Part shown: in pieces, positions 14,114-22,567 of the stretch
Position numbering within the stretch: the first letter of the stretch is position 1
Layout: every line of letters starts with the position of its first letter
Origin: a virus
Length of the DNA stretch: 25,482 nucleotides
Reading direction: 5' to 3' (one strand)
Virus record (IMG/VR): IMGVR_UViG_3300025127_000244
Location: 1-25,482 of that record
Translations under genes and position numbers: made by a program
Notes under the pieces: generated by a model
What the model was told of the DNA's origin: nothing
What the model saw: the letters and a program-made list of their open reading frames with translations, nothing else
The model's database searches: none

Positions 14114-15893
14114 TAAAGAAAGAATGGAACGCTTGTTCTCAGCCATCGGTATAGATTTGGAGAGGCATACCACGCCTATGCCTACAATGCCTTTATTTCA
14201 ATCTGGTATTCAAGAACCACCTTTACTTCAAGGAATTACAATACCTGCTTTGTATGCAGCGACATTTGAATGTTTAGTTCTTAGGTCTATACTAAATCAC
14301 TTATCTGTTGAAACATTTAGAAAGGGCTATGGTTGGAAGCCAAAGTTTGTAGTAAAGTGTAAATCATGCGATGAAGAATATCATCAAGAAGTTGAATCTT
14401 GTAAAAAATGTGGCGGTGAAGTCCGTAAAGCGGATAAAAGCCAACTTGAATATGCCGAGATGCTATTGAATGAAAAGAATGGTATGCTTCAATCATTTGT
14501 TGAAGTTATGCGTGAAATTGAAATGGATTTGAATATTGTTGATGATGCTTATTTGATACTTACAAAAGAATACTTTGTAGACCCTGATACAAAACAAATA
14601 ATGTTTTACAGGGTAAAAGAAATAACAAGAGCAGATCCTATTTTCATGAGAATACTTGCAGATAAAAGGGGTGTACGAGGCGGTAGCCAATATACAAGTT
14701 TGGTTGATAGAACATTTAGAACAAGCGACCCTAAAGATAAATGCCCAGTTACAGGAATGCCAGTAGTGCCTATCCATTACATGAATTTGGCCGGTGTTGG
14801 TAAAGGCCAAGTATATACTGAAGGCGAAGTCCTACACATAAGTAAATGGTCGCCATCTAAACTGTATGGCCGTTCACCAGTTGCTACAATGTGGAGGCAG
14901 GTCAATACACTTATTGCTATGGATAACTATGTTTATTCAGCATATCAAAAGAAGCGAATGCCAAGAGGCGTTATGGTAATCAAATCATCTAATATGGAAA
15001 CAGTAGAGCGTACTGCAAGAAATATCCAAGAGCATTTAGAGCGTGATCCGTCATACATACCAACTATTGGTGTTGAAACAGAATCTGGTAGAGGCGGTCT
15101 TGAATATGTGCGTATGATGGACACCTTAGAAGAATTACAGTATATCCCAATAAAAGATGATATTAGACAACGTATAGCAGCATTTTTTGGCGTATCAAAT
15201 GTATTCATGAATGATGTATCTGGTGGAGGTCTTAACAATGAAGGTATGCAGATAGTTGTTAGCAATAGAGCAGTAGCATACGCTCAATCAATTTACAATC
15301 GTATTTTATTCCCTCAAATCGTTTCAGCCTTTGAGATTAGTGAATGGGAGTTAATTCTCAACCCGCATGAAGAGGAAGATGAAATCATGCACTTAAGAAG
15401 AGATGAAATGGCTATTAGAAACATGATGCAGATGAAACAAGCGGGTTATGAAGCGAATTTAAGAGATGGCATTGATGACAAGATACTACACTTTGATTTT
15501 AAACAACCTAGTAAAGAGGAAATAGCACAGGCTCAACAACAAGAGGCTATGGCTCAACAACAGCAACAAGGTCAGCAAGTCCAAAAAGGAGATGATGTAT
15601 TTGATGACCCAAATATGATGTTCAAAAGAACCAACTTTGACTCAAGTAGAGGCTCTAAACCCCTTACTGATGCAGTAGCAACCACTACTGGTACTGATTT
15701 ACCACCTTTGAGAACTCAAAGTAAGAATACAAGGAATAGTGGAGGAAAAAGCCCAACTATGATTGACAGGGTAGAAGGAACTCCTACTGGTGCATCATCA
15801 AAAACAGATAAGCGAAGTACGAAGTCTGTTGAAGAAAAAATGGTGGATAGCCGAATCAAAGAACAAGAAAAACGCAAGGGATTAGACCAATAA
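14106..15893 (+). CDS. Portal protein with inserted zinc ribbon
   Basis: 595 residues; ATG 14106 is preceded by AGGGGGAT. The middle region reads as an HK97/SPP1-type portal: helical crown and stem regions around YIPIKDDIRQRIAAFFGVSN and SGGGLNNEGMQIVVSNRAVA, the pattern found near the tunnel loop/stem of phage portals. Portals form the twelve-subunit ring through which DNA enters and leaves the capsid and to which the terminase docks. An unusual feature is a zinc ribbon at C85-x2-C88 and C99-x2-C102 in the N-terminal wing. The last 100 residues are Gln-, Ser- and Lys-rich and probably disordered. Identification rests on motif recognition, size and position after the terminase. Confidence 0.85.
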   Translation: MADKERMERLFSAIGIDLERHTTPMPTMPLFQSGIQEPPLLQGITIPALYAATFECLVLRSILNHLSVETFRKGYGWKPKFVVKCKSCDEEYHQEVESCKKCGGEVRKADKSQLEYAEMLLNEKNGMLQSFVEVMREIEMDLNIVDDAYLILTKEYFVDPDTKQIMFYRVKEITRADPIFMRILADKRGVRGGSQYTSLVDRTFRTSDPKDKCPVTGMPVVPIHYMNLAGVGKGQVYTEGEVLHISKWSPSKLYGRSPVATMWRQVNTLIAMDNYVYSAYQKKRMPRGVMVIKSSNMETVERTARNIQEHLERDPSYIPTIGVETESGRGGLEYVRMMDTLEELQYIPIKDDIRQRIAAFFGVSNVFMNDVSGGGLNNEGMQIVVSNRAVAYAQSIYNRILFPQIVSAFEISEWELILNPHEEEDEIMHLRRDEMAIRNMMQMKQAGYEANLRDGIDDKILHFDFKQPSKEEIAQAQQQEAMAQQQQQGQQVQKGDDVFDDPNMMFKRTNFDSSRGSKPLTDAVATTTGTDLPPLRTQSKNTRNSGGKSPTMIDRVEGTPTGASSKTDKRSTKSVEEKMVDSRIKEQEKRKGLDQ

Positions 15894-15939
15894 TGGCGGA
15901 ATAGTAATAATAAAGAAAGGTATGCGAAAGGTGAGCGAG

Positions 15940-16278
15940 ATGTTTGAAATAATCGAAAAGATGGATCCAATGGCAAGAAAAGCGTTGGCTGCTATTGAGG
16001 CAATTCAAAAGGCAATAAAAGAAAATGATACTGAAAGTATAGCACATCAAATATTGAATGCTGAGAATGCACTTAGTATGCTAAAATCCGATTTACATTT
16101 ACACGACCAACTTCAAAAATCAATGAATAGAAGTCCAGTAGCAGACCGTTTTGCAGGTGTTATACCTCAGTATGATAATACTGCATCTGACTACAATGGA
16201 ACTGAAAATGCAGTTGCTTTAGGCGTTAGCCGACACGGTAGAAGTACAAATTTCTATACCCCTCATAGGGTGGTGTGA
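15940..16278 (+). CDS. Short helical protein after the portal
   Basis: 112 residues from ATG 15940, chosen because AAGGTGAGC lies at the right distance; ATG 15922 is also in frame but its ribosome binding site would be too close. The N-terminal half is helical (MARKALAAIEAIQKAIKEND, then NAENALSMLKSDLHLHDQLQ); the C-terminal half is polar and ends in an aromatic/basic patch. It may be an adaptor or head-completion protein given its place, but no family is recognised. Its stop is just before the next start. Confidence 0.55.
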   Translation: MFEIIEKMDPMARKALAAIEAIQKAIKENDTESIAHQILNAENALSMLKSDLHLHDQLQKSMNRSPVADRFAGVIPQYDNTASDYNGTENAVALGVSRHGRSTNFYTPHRVV

Positions 16279-16280
16279 AG

Positions 16281-16700
16281 ATGTATCAAAATGGATATAC
16301 CCAAAACAATGCAAGCGGTTGGCATATCCATGATATATTTCAAAAGCAAAACCCTGTAACATCTGTTTCTACTGCACCGGCAGCCCAACTGATTAATGAC
16401 ATTGATACGGGCATTTCTCAATTAGCGGCTCAATGCGGAGAAATGAATCAAATTATGTCGCAAGCAAGAAGCACTAATGTTGAATCTCAGGCTACTATTT
16501 CATTACAAAAGAATGTTGAAGCATTAAGGCAAAAGTTGTTATCACTTACTGAAGATATAGCAATGATTAGGGAGGCTCATGCTTCCGTAGCCCAAATGCA
16601 ACCATTAGGACCAGTTCAACCTAATGACCCTATGATGGCTTCAATGGAACAACAACCCCCGATGAATCCGATGGGCGGGGGAATGCAAGGAGGAATGTGA
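16281..16700 (+). CDS. Short helical protein with Met/Gly/Pro-rich tail
   Basis: 139 residues from ATG 16281, with GGTGGTGTGA upstream (GTG 16275 would add two residues and overlap the previous stop). Residues about 35-105 form a likely coiled coil (for example ALRQKLLSLTEDIAMIREAH). The last 35 residues are low complexity, with repeated Met, Pro, Gly and Gln, similar in style to the tail of the 3690-4286 protein. No family is recognised. It belongs to a run of three short helical proteins in the position where connector or head-completion proteins are often found. Confidence 0.55.
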   Translation: MYQNGYTQNNASGWHIHDIFQKQNPVTSVSTAPAAQLINDIDTGISQLAAQCGEMNQIMSQARSTNVESQATISLQKNVEALRQKLLSLTEDIAMIREAHASVAQMQPLGPVQPNDPMMASMEQQPPMNPMGGGMQGGM

Positions 16701-16701
16701 A

Positions 16702-17028
16702 GTGTCCGATGAAGAAAATACTCAAACCCAAATAGACATACTCAAAGAGTTGATTGGTGAAGTTAGGCAACTTGGAGAACGAATACAAGCCCTAGAAACT
16801 GAAAATCATTCATTGAAGAAAGCAATGACAGATCCAGAATTGCTTATGAAGAAAAACGGTTGGCATAAATTCACAACCCCTCATGCAGATGAAACTTTTG
16901 ACCCACTAAAAAGAGAAACGCCATCGGTAGGTACTGGCCCATTCTCAGGTAGTGGTGATTTATTCCTAAAATCGAGAGATGAAGTTCTTGAAGAATGGAA
17001 AGAAGCAGAACGGCAGGTGAAGGCATAA
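16702..17028 (+). CDS. Short coiled-coil protein (GTG start)
   Basis: 108 residues. The start is GTG 16702, one base after the previous stop, with AGGAGG upstream. Residues 8-43 form a clear coiled coil with Leu/Ile at heptad spacing (IDILKELIGEVRQLGERIQA then LETENHSLKKAM). The rest is polar, with aromatic patches and a charged C-terminal helix (DEVLEEWKEAERQVKA). Its TAA shares bases with the next ATG (TAATG). The function is unknown; oligomerisation through the coil is likely. Confidence 0.6.
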   Translation: MSDEENTQTQIDILKELIGEVRQLGERIQALETENHSLKKAMTDPELLMKKNGWHKFTTPHADETFDPLKRETPSVGTGPFSGSGDLFLKSRDEVLEEWKEAERQVKA

Positions 17029-17735
17029 TGGCACAGTGGTTTAACCCAAAAGAACAAACTCAAGAAGGACTATTGCTAAAAGAAGTTGAGGCTTTATTGA
17101 AAGAAGTCAAAAACAAGAAAAAGGCAGACTTAGACAAAGATGGAAAACTGTCAGGTTATGAAACTAAAAGAGCAAAAGCAATTGAAGCATCAATGAAAGG
17201 TAAAACTTACAAGTCCGATAGAGGAAATAGAACCCCTCCTGAATTGCCAACACCTAAAGGTGATAAAAATAAAATTGACAAGACTACTGAGATTCTACAA
17301 GAAATGGGGATTATCAAGGCTCAACAAGAGCCAAGTGTTAGCGATTCTTTCCCCGAATTTTACAATGTAGACGGTGGAGAAAGAGTTAGAGCAAGAGGAT
17401 ATACTACAAATGGAATGTTTCCTAATTGGAATGATGGTCCTAAAAAGTCTATTGTAAGTGAGAAAGGTGATATGTTTGCTTTTGCTAAAACTGGGTATGG
17501 CGCAGACGGCACAGGATTGCACATGCACTATAATGATAAAGGCGGTACGAGAGCAACGCCAAATATTGATTCAGTTGAGCAAAAGTTAAACGCATTAACA
17601 AAACAGTTTGGCAGTAATAATCAAGGCATTATTGGAGAAATAGAAGGTCTTTTGAAGCAAGTTAGAAAAGAACTTGAAAAAAATACAACTTGTAGCGATT
17701 GTAATTCCGAAGATGGTTGCCCTTCCTGTAAGTGA
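17028..17735 (+). CDS. EF-hand calcium-binding protein with C-terminal Cys cluster
   Basis: 235 residues from ATG 17028, with CAGGTGA as ribosome binding site (an in-frame ATG at 16995 is less likely). A canonical EF-hand loop is present: D34-L-D-K-D-G-K-L-S-G-Y-E45, with ligands at positions 1, 3, 5, 9 and 12, Gly at 6 and Leu at 8, preceded by an amphipathic helix (LLLKEVEALLKEVKNKKKA) and followed by another (TKRAKAIEASMKG). Residues about 95-180 are polar, with FPEFYNVDGGERVRARGY. The protein ends C222-x2-C225 and C231-x2-C234, probably zinc-binding. Calcium could stabilise it in the virion. The protein is otherwise unrecognised. Confidence 0.65.
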   Translation: MAQWFNPKEQTQEGLLLKEVEALLKEVKNKKKADLDKDGKLSGYETKRAKAIEASMKGKTYKSDRGNRTPPELPTPKGDKNKIDKTTEILQEMGIIKAQQEPSVSDSFPEFYNVDGGERVRARGYTTNGMFPNWNDGPKKSIVSEKGDMFAFAKTGYGADGTGLHMHYNDKGGTRATPNIDSVEQKLNALTKQFGSNNQGIIGEIEGLLKQVRKELEKNTTCSDCNSEDGCPSCK

Positions 17736-17746
17736 GGGGGAATCAA

Positions 17747-20700
17747 ATGACTACGGATTTAGACCGTCTTAGAACCGATGCAATAATAGCAATACACAAA
17801 GCATCGGATTATGATTATTCTAAGTTTGTAGAAGCAGTAGATAAAGAAAATCTCAGCAAAGAGGATATGGCTACTTTGATGGGAATGACCCCTCAAATGC
17901 CTGAATATCGAATGACTGATTTATCAGCCCCTATGTCAGTAGCATCTATGCAAATACCAGATTACAAAGATTTCATGGCGGGGCATACTAAAATATCTAA
18001 TAGCCCATTAAACGATTGGATGGTAGCAAGCCCTGATAATCAGTTTGGAGGGCATCACCCATTCGGTTTTGATAGCAACAGTTGTCCTTTACTTCATGGT
18101 GCATCTTGGGGAGATCCCGCTTATGCAAGTCATTTAGAACATGCAATGGATTTTTTAAAAGAAATGTCTGAGCGTGAAAGGACAATAAATTATGATAAAG
18201 ACGTGTATGGCGACCCAAAAGAGTCAATGTTTGATTTAATGACAAGAGATAGGAACAGATACAGACTCAAAAGTGATGAAGAATATCGGGCAGGTAAAAA
18301 ACAAGAGTGGGCTAAATCTCTTGGACTTTTACCCTATTTGTTTGGCTTAGAGTATCAAACACCAGACCAAAGGCAACATTTCTTAGAGATAATAAGAAAA
18401 ATGGCGGCAACTGAAAATATGCTATCTCCTGATTCAAGGGTATTACAAAACAAAATGCAAGAAAAAGCAGGTATCTCATGGGGCAGGGCTATGCGCTCAT
18501 TTAGAGCAAGAATGATACCAATATTACAATGGTGGCAAAGAGCAAGCGACAGGCATGGCCCTGTATCTCCACCAATGCCTATGTCCGATTTCATAAAAAG
18601 CGATTCTCCTGATGCGGATTTACATTATGTTAGTCCATACATAAACGATACAGCAGGGATAGTGCCAAGTCATACTTATCACTGGTGGGATTTGTTTCAA
18701 CCCTGGGGAGGCGTAGGCAGGGATTCTAATTCACTACATGATATGTTCAAGCAAAGTTATCCGAAAATATTTGGCGGCAGTTGGTTAGATGATGCTTTAT
18801 TCAATCAATCTAATTCATTGTTAATGCAATATCAAACAGATGGAGGGAGTCATTTTCCTCAGTTTATCAATCAAAATCAAGGACACCCATTAGCAACTAC
18901 ATTATCTTCATCTTTCAATGATGCTGATTTCTTTGAAAGGCGCAGGGCAAATTGGAGTCATTCTTCAAACCTACATTTCTTACACCCTAGCGAAGTAAAA
19001 GGCGCAGGTGGCAGAATGATTGTACCCTCAGACCAAATGATGCTTAGTAGTTTAGGCCGTTCTTTAGCAGGTCAAGCAGATATGGGTTCTCCAAGAATTG
19101 GAATGTTTAGAGAAAATCACCCATCTTCAACTCAGCCCTACTGGAACTCTCATAATGCACTATTCGCTGCAAACGATATGCACTTAGGCAAGGTCATGAA
19201 GAATATGGCTCAACAAGTAATGAAACAGTTTGGCCCCAATGTTCTAAATCCACAAGACCCTACAAATATGGAACAATCTACATTAGCACGTGGTAATCTA
19301 CAACAGTTGGCTGCTGCGGCTGATTTTGCTATGAAGAAAATGACTATGGGCGATGATTACAAAGCCTTAGTTCCTGTTATGGGTATGATGGGAATGCCAA
19401 CAGATGAAATTAGAAGTATTGGTGCAGTACACCCTAATTCTCACGCTACATCTCCCCCAGTGTATAATACGGGAAATACTCATCTTTGGGGTCATGAAAT
19501 GCCAGCAACATTAACTTGGAAGCATGACCCTAAAGGAGATGGACTTTCTTTTGGTCTTGCTGAAGAACCATTTACTGTTATGCAAAGAACCGTTCATGAG
19601 AATAAAATTAGGAACATATTACCTTCTTTGTTAGATACAAATGTTCAGCCAAAACAAAATGACATATTTGCATTAAGCGCATTGAATAATATGGGCTTAT
19701 CTCCTATTGCTACTGGTTCATTAACCAAATCTGCAAAAGATGATTATGAGCCTACTGGTGTTTTCAAAACAAAAATCATACCCGCTTATACTATCCACAA
19801 ACTAGAAGATATGAATAAATTGAGAGGATTTTCAGGCAATTGGATAGTGCAAAAGAAACCAATGGGTAAAAGAATGTTCATAGAAAAGAAAGGTAATAGT
19901 TTGAAAAACTCAAACCTACCATCTTCTATTAAGAAAGATTTACGAGAAATAAATGGCGATTTTGTATTTGATGCCTATTTAGATGGAGATAAGTTATCAG
20001 TAGTTGATTTATTAGTACACAAAGGAACTGATTTACATCAAGAACCATTAGAAGATAGAGTAAATGCCCTAAGAACATTATATGATTCTACTGAGAACAT
20101 TAATTTTCCAATGCCTAACAATTGTGTATCTGTCGATGCAGACGGGTTAGACAAAGCAATACAGAATTTTGATGATGATGAATTGTTTGTCCGTGATGCA
20201 CTTTCAACATTTATGAAAGAAAAAGAAGTTCACCCTAAATGGATAACCTATGCAAAAGAAAGCATAGCCAAGTCATTTTACCCCCCAATGCCGGAGTTAA
20301 TTGTAAAAACAGACCAAATCACATTATGCTATCCTTCAATATACGATCCGGTTATAGTAAAAGGTGATTTTGCAGATGGGCAATTCCAGTTATCAAAACT
20401 AGAAGGAAATGAAGCATTGTTTGAAAAAGCGATTAGAGATATACCACTTTGGGGTTCTATTGCTGTTAATCTCATGAAAGAAGCAGTTATGTCTGGTGAT
20501 GTATCTTCACCAATTCATTCAACTCCTAAGAGAAAGCGGCCAAGAAAACTAAAATTGGTTAAACAAACTACATTGAAAGCCCCATCTATAATAGGTGAAG
20601 ATGAGAAAGGCCATAATGTAGGAGATATAATGCAGCATGTTAGAAATGCAATACGTGAAGATGATACTGCTAAAACTACAAAACAATTATTGAGGGCTGT

Positions 20701-21133
20701 AAAAGGATTGAATACTAAGATGTTGGATATGTATCATGGCGAATATGGGATTGAAAAGACCCCCGATGGCAAAAGATGGACTGTAAATGAAGCGATAGAT
20801 GATGATGTGATTGAAAATATGTTTCCTCGTATGAATCGTATATCTCCCGATGGAGGCGCATATCCTGGTCTTGAGGGAGATATTACTGCGCCAAGAGGCC
20901 CTACTAAATTATTAGATGATTCTGCCACTACCTTTTATGACCCAAGAATCAATGAAACAACAGAAAAAATACCAATGATGCACTTACAGGTAAAAGATAC
21001 CGAGGAAGATGAGGTTACTCTTGATGTTGAAGATGGCCGAGCAACTTTGAGAATGCCACAAAAAACTAAGCAACAAATGGCTGACGAAGAGGAAGTTGAG
21101 GCTACTGATAGATCCGAGGCTGAAGAGTTTTAG
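17747..21133 (+). CDS. Very large protein with a degenerate DNA ligase-like domain
   Basis: 1128 residues from ATG 17747, chosen over GTG 17732 because GAGGGGG sits nine bases before it. Residues 1-640 are unrecognised and rich in His, Trp, Met and Asn (for example SHTYHWWDLFQPWGGVGRD). Residues about 665-780 resemble the nucleotidyltransferase domain of ATP-dependent DNA ligases: WIVQKKPMGKRMFIEKKG contains K704-P-M-G-K-R709 (consensus KxDGxR), GDFVFDAYLDGDKLSVVDLL (737-756) matches the motif III strand, and HKGTDLHQEPLEDRVNALR follows the family pattern. The motif I Asp is Met and the motif III Glu is absent (D742-A-Y), so ligation is doubtful. The C-terminus has a basic patch (about 925-935) and an acidic tail. 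It sits between connector-like genes and the protease, so it is probably a virion or assembly protein. Confidence 0.65.
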   Translation: MTTDLDRLRTDAIIAIHKASDYDYSKFVEAVDKENLSKEDMATLMGMTPQMPEYRMTDLSAPMSVASMQIPDYKDFMAGHTKISNSPLNDWMVASPDNQFGGHHPFGFDSNSCPLLHGASWGDPAYASHLEHAMDFLKEMSERERTINYDKDVYGDPKESMFDLMTRDRNRYRLKSDEEYRAGKKQEWAKSLGLLPYLFGLEYQTPDQRQHFLEIIRKMAATENMLSPDSRVLQNKMQEKAGISWGRAMRSFRARMIPILQWWQRASDRHGPVSPPMPMSDFIKSDSPDADLHYVSPYINDTAGIVPSHTYHWWDLFQPWGGVGRDSNSLHDMFKQSYPKIFGGSWLDDALFNQSNSLLMQYQTDGGSHFPQFINQNQGHPLATTLSSSFNDADFFERRRANWSHSSNLHFLHPSEVKGAGGRMIVPSDQMMLSSLGRSLAGQADMGSPRIGMFRENHPSSTQPYWNSHNALFAANDMHLGKVMKNMAQQVMKQFGPNVLNPQDPTNMEQSTLARGNLQQLAAAADFAMKKMTMGDDYKALVPVMGMMGMPTDEIRSIGAVHPNSHATSPPVYNTGNTHLWGHEMPATLTWKHDPKGDGLSFGLAEEPFTVMQRTVHENKIRNILPSLLDTNVQPKQNDIFALSALNNMGLSPIATGSLTKSAKDDYEPTGVFKTKIIPAYTIHKLEDMNKLRGFSGNWIVQKKPMGKRMFIEKKGNSLKNSNLPSSIKKDLREINGDFVFDAYLDGDKLSVVDLLVHKGTDLHQEPLEDRVNALRTLYDSTENINFPMPNNCVSVDADGLDKAIQNFDDDELFVRDALSTFMKEKEVHPKWITYAKESIAKSFYPPMPELIVKTDQITLCYPSIYDPVIVKGDFADGQFQLSKLEGNEALFEKAIRDIPLWGSIAVNLMKEAVMSGDVSSPIHSTPKRKRPRKLKLVKQTTLKAPSIIGEDEKGHNVGDIMQHVRNAIREDDTAKTTKQLLRAVKGLNTKMLDMYHGEYGIEKTPDGKRWTVNEAIDDDVIENMFPRMNRISPDGGAYPGLEGDITAPRGPTKLLDDSATTFYDPRINETTEKIPMMHLQVKDTEEDEVTLDVEDGRATLRMPQKTKQQMADEEEVEATDRSEAEEF

Positions 21134-21143
21134 ATACCAAACC

Positions 21144-21177
21144 CTTCATATAGGATTACATTTCATTGGTCGGTTTG
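21144..21177 (+). promoter_or_regulatory. TATA-like promoter for the protease/capsid genes
   Basis: TTCATATAGG (about 21145-21154) is centred 29 bases before ATG 21178, in one of the few real gaps of the right half (21134-21177). No ribosome binding site precedes the ATG. This matches the layout at 1108 and 2715 and suggests a separate leaderless transcript for protease, scaffold and capsid protein, which are needed in large amounts. Confidence 0.5.
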
Positions 21178-22536
21178 ATGGCAACTGTATTGGAATCACA
21201 AACGGCAACTTGGAGTGCCGAAGGTTCTGACTTTTTGTTGAAGTCGTCATCAAGTAATGGCGAACTCTATGTTGCTGGTTATGCCTCCGTAGATATGGTG
21301 GATAAGCAAGGAGATAGAATTCCCGTTGATGCTTTGAAAAAGGCATTCGGCCAGTTTATGGATAACAAGGCATTTAGAAATGTTCAGTTGGCTCATTCTG
21401 GTATTCAAGTTGGCGAAGTAGTAAATAGCCACACCGATTCACAAGGTAGGATTTGGAAATCCGAAGTAGACAATCACGGATTGTTTGTTGTATGTAAGAT
21501 TAGAAATGACATACAAAAAGCACGTGAAGTACAAAAGCAGATTCGCAATGGCGACCTGCGAGCATTCTCCATTGGCGGTCAAGCCTTATTTAGAGTAAGT
21601 AAAACTACTCCTGAACTTGGCAGCCATAGAGAGATAACTGATTTAGAGTTGCACGAAATTACATTGTGTAAAAAAGGAATCAACCCCGAATCAACCTATA
21701 CGATACTAAAAATGGAAGGTGAAACAGATATGACAAACAGCGAAATGTTAAAGGAAATAAAAGATGGCTTGAACAATGTTCTGAGTGAATTGACAAAAGG
21801 CGATGACAAAGAAGAAAAGGAAGAAAAGGCATACAAAAGCGAAATGAAGGAAATGAAAGAAGAGAAACAAGAAATGAAGAAAGGTGAAGAAGATGCACTT
21901 GCTTACATTGAAACTCTTGAAAAGTTTGCTCATGATGCTGGCGTAGACCTAAATGCTGTCCGTGACCACTTTGGATTAGAGAAAGCCTACATGCTAGAGC
22001 AAGGACAAGGCGGATATTCTCATAGAGGCCAAGGAGATGAAATCGGATCCGGTGAAGATGCAACTGAACCTGCATACCCATCTCTACCATCTCCAAGCGG
22101 AAATCAGCATGTCATTAAATCCCCAAGCGTACCAAGCATGGGAATGAATGCGCCTTCCGGCAATGGGAATGTAATCAAGCAACTAACTCCTGAAACTCTT
22201 GAAAAAGGTTACAGAACCTACGCTGCTCTCCGTGATGAAGAAGCACTAAAAGGTCTTGTTGAGAAAGAGTGGAAGCAAAGATATGATGCTGAAACACAAG
22301 AAGCACTTGAAGTTAGAAAAGCAAATGATGTTGGACTACAACTAAATGCACTAAGAACTGAGATTGAATCTCTAAAATCTGGTGCAGCCGAAATTAGCAA
22401 GAGCGACAACTCTCCATCAATGCCATCAACCCAAATTAGAGTACCAACTCACCAAGAGTTTGCTCAAATGGGTAGTGATTTAGAAGGTTGGAGAGCCGCA
22501 GAAGCATTGGCTCAAAGAGCATTGAGAGGCGAATAA
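21178..22536 (+). CDS. HK97-type prohead protease fused to a scaffold-like domain
   Basis: 452 residues from ATG 21178 (TTG 21166 is in frame but lacks support). Residues about 20-185 match the S78/U35 prohead protease fold: strand GELYVAGYASV, catalytic-type H73 (QLAHSG), DNHGLFVVCKIRND, S131 in LRAFSIGGQAL, then LELHEITLCKKGINPES. This serine protease cleaves scaffold and capsid protein during prohead maturation. Residues about 185-250 form a Lys/Glu coiled coil (for example EMKEMKEEKQEMKKGEED), followed by linker and more helices, typical of a scaffold. An internal start at 21730 with a strong ribosome binding site could make the scaffold part alone. Followed by the capsid gene, as expected. 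Confidence 0.85.
   Translation: MATVLESQTATWSAEGSDFLLKSSSSNGELYVAGYASVDMVDKQGDRIPVDALKKAFGQFMDNKAFRNVQLAHSGIQVGEVVNSHTDSQGRIWKSEVDNHGLFVVCKIRNDIQKAREVQKQIRNGDLRAFSIGGQALFRVSKTTPELGSHREITDLELHEITLCKKGINPESTYTILKMEGETDMTNSEMLKEIKDGLNNVLSELTKGDDKEEKEEKAYKSEMKEMKEEKQEMKKGEEDALAYIETLEKFAHDAGVDLNAVRDHFGLEKAYMLEQGQGGYSHRGQGDEIGSGEDATEPAYPSLPSPSGNQHVIKSPSVPSMGMNAPSGNGNVIKQLTPETLEKGYRTYAALRDEEALKGLVEKEWKQRYDAETQEALEVRKANDVGLQLNALRTEIESLKSGAAEISKSDNSPSMPSTQIRVPTHQEFAQMGSDLEGWRAAEALAQRALRGE
21714..21722 (+). promoter_or_regulatory. Internal ribosome binding site for the scaffold start
   Basis: GGAAGGTGA, seven bases before the in-frame ATG at 21730, is as good as any ribosome binding site in the window. 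It lies exactly at the border between the protease domain and the coiled-coil scaffold region. Confidence 0.55.
21730..22536 (+). CDS. Nested scaffold protein from internal start
   Basis: 268 residues in the same frame as the protease gene, beginning M-T-N-S-E-M-L-K-E-I. It would contain only the coiled coil and C-terminal helices. Lambda makes its scaffold Nu3 from an internal start in the protease gene C, so the layout has precedent. Support here is the GGAAGGTGA site and the domain border; expression is not shown by the sequence alone. Confidence 0.45.
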   Translation: MTNSEMLKEIKDGLNNVLSELTKGDDKEEKEEKAYKSEMKEMKEEKQEMKKGEEDALAYIETLEKFAHDAGVDLNAVRDHFGLEKAYMLEQGQGGYSHRGQGDEIGSGEDATEPAYPSLPSPSGNQHVIKSPSVPSMGMNAPSGNGNVIKQLTPETLEKGYRTYAALRDEEALKGLVEKEWKQRYDAETQEALEVRKANDVGLQLNALRTEIESLKSGAAEISKSDNSPSMPSTQIRVPTHQEFAQMGSDLEGWRAAEALAQRALRGE

Positions 22537-22567
22537 TTCAAACAAAAAGAAATAATGGTGATGAACA

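Noticed and set aside
21680-22096. 138-residue His/Leu-rich minus-strand frame
   Set aside because: The complement of Lys/Glu-rich coding sequence in the protease/scaffold gene gives Leu/Phe/His-rich shadows; no promoter or ribosome binding site was seen.
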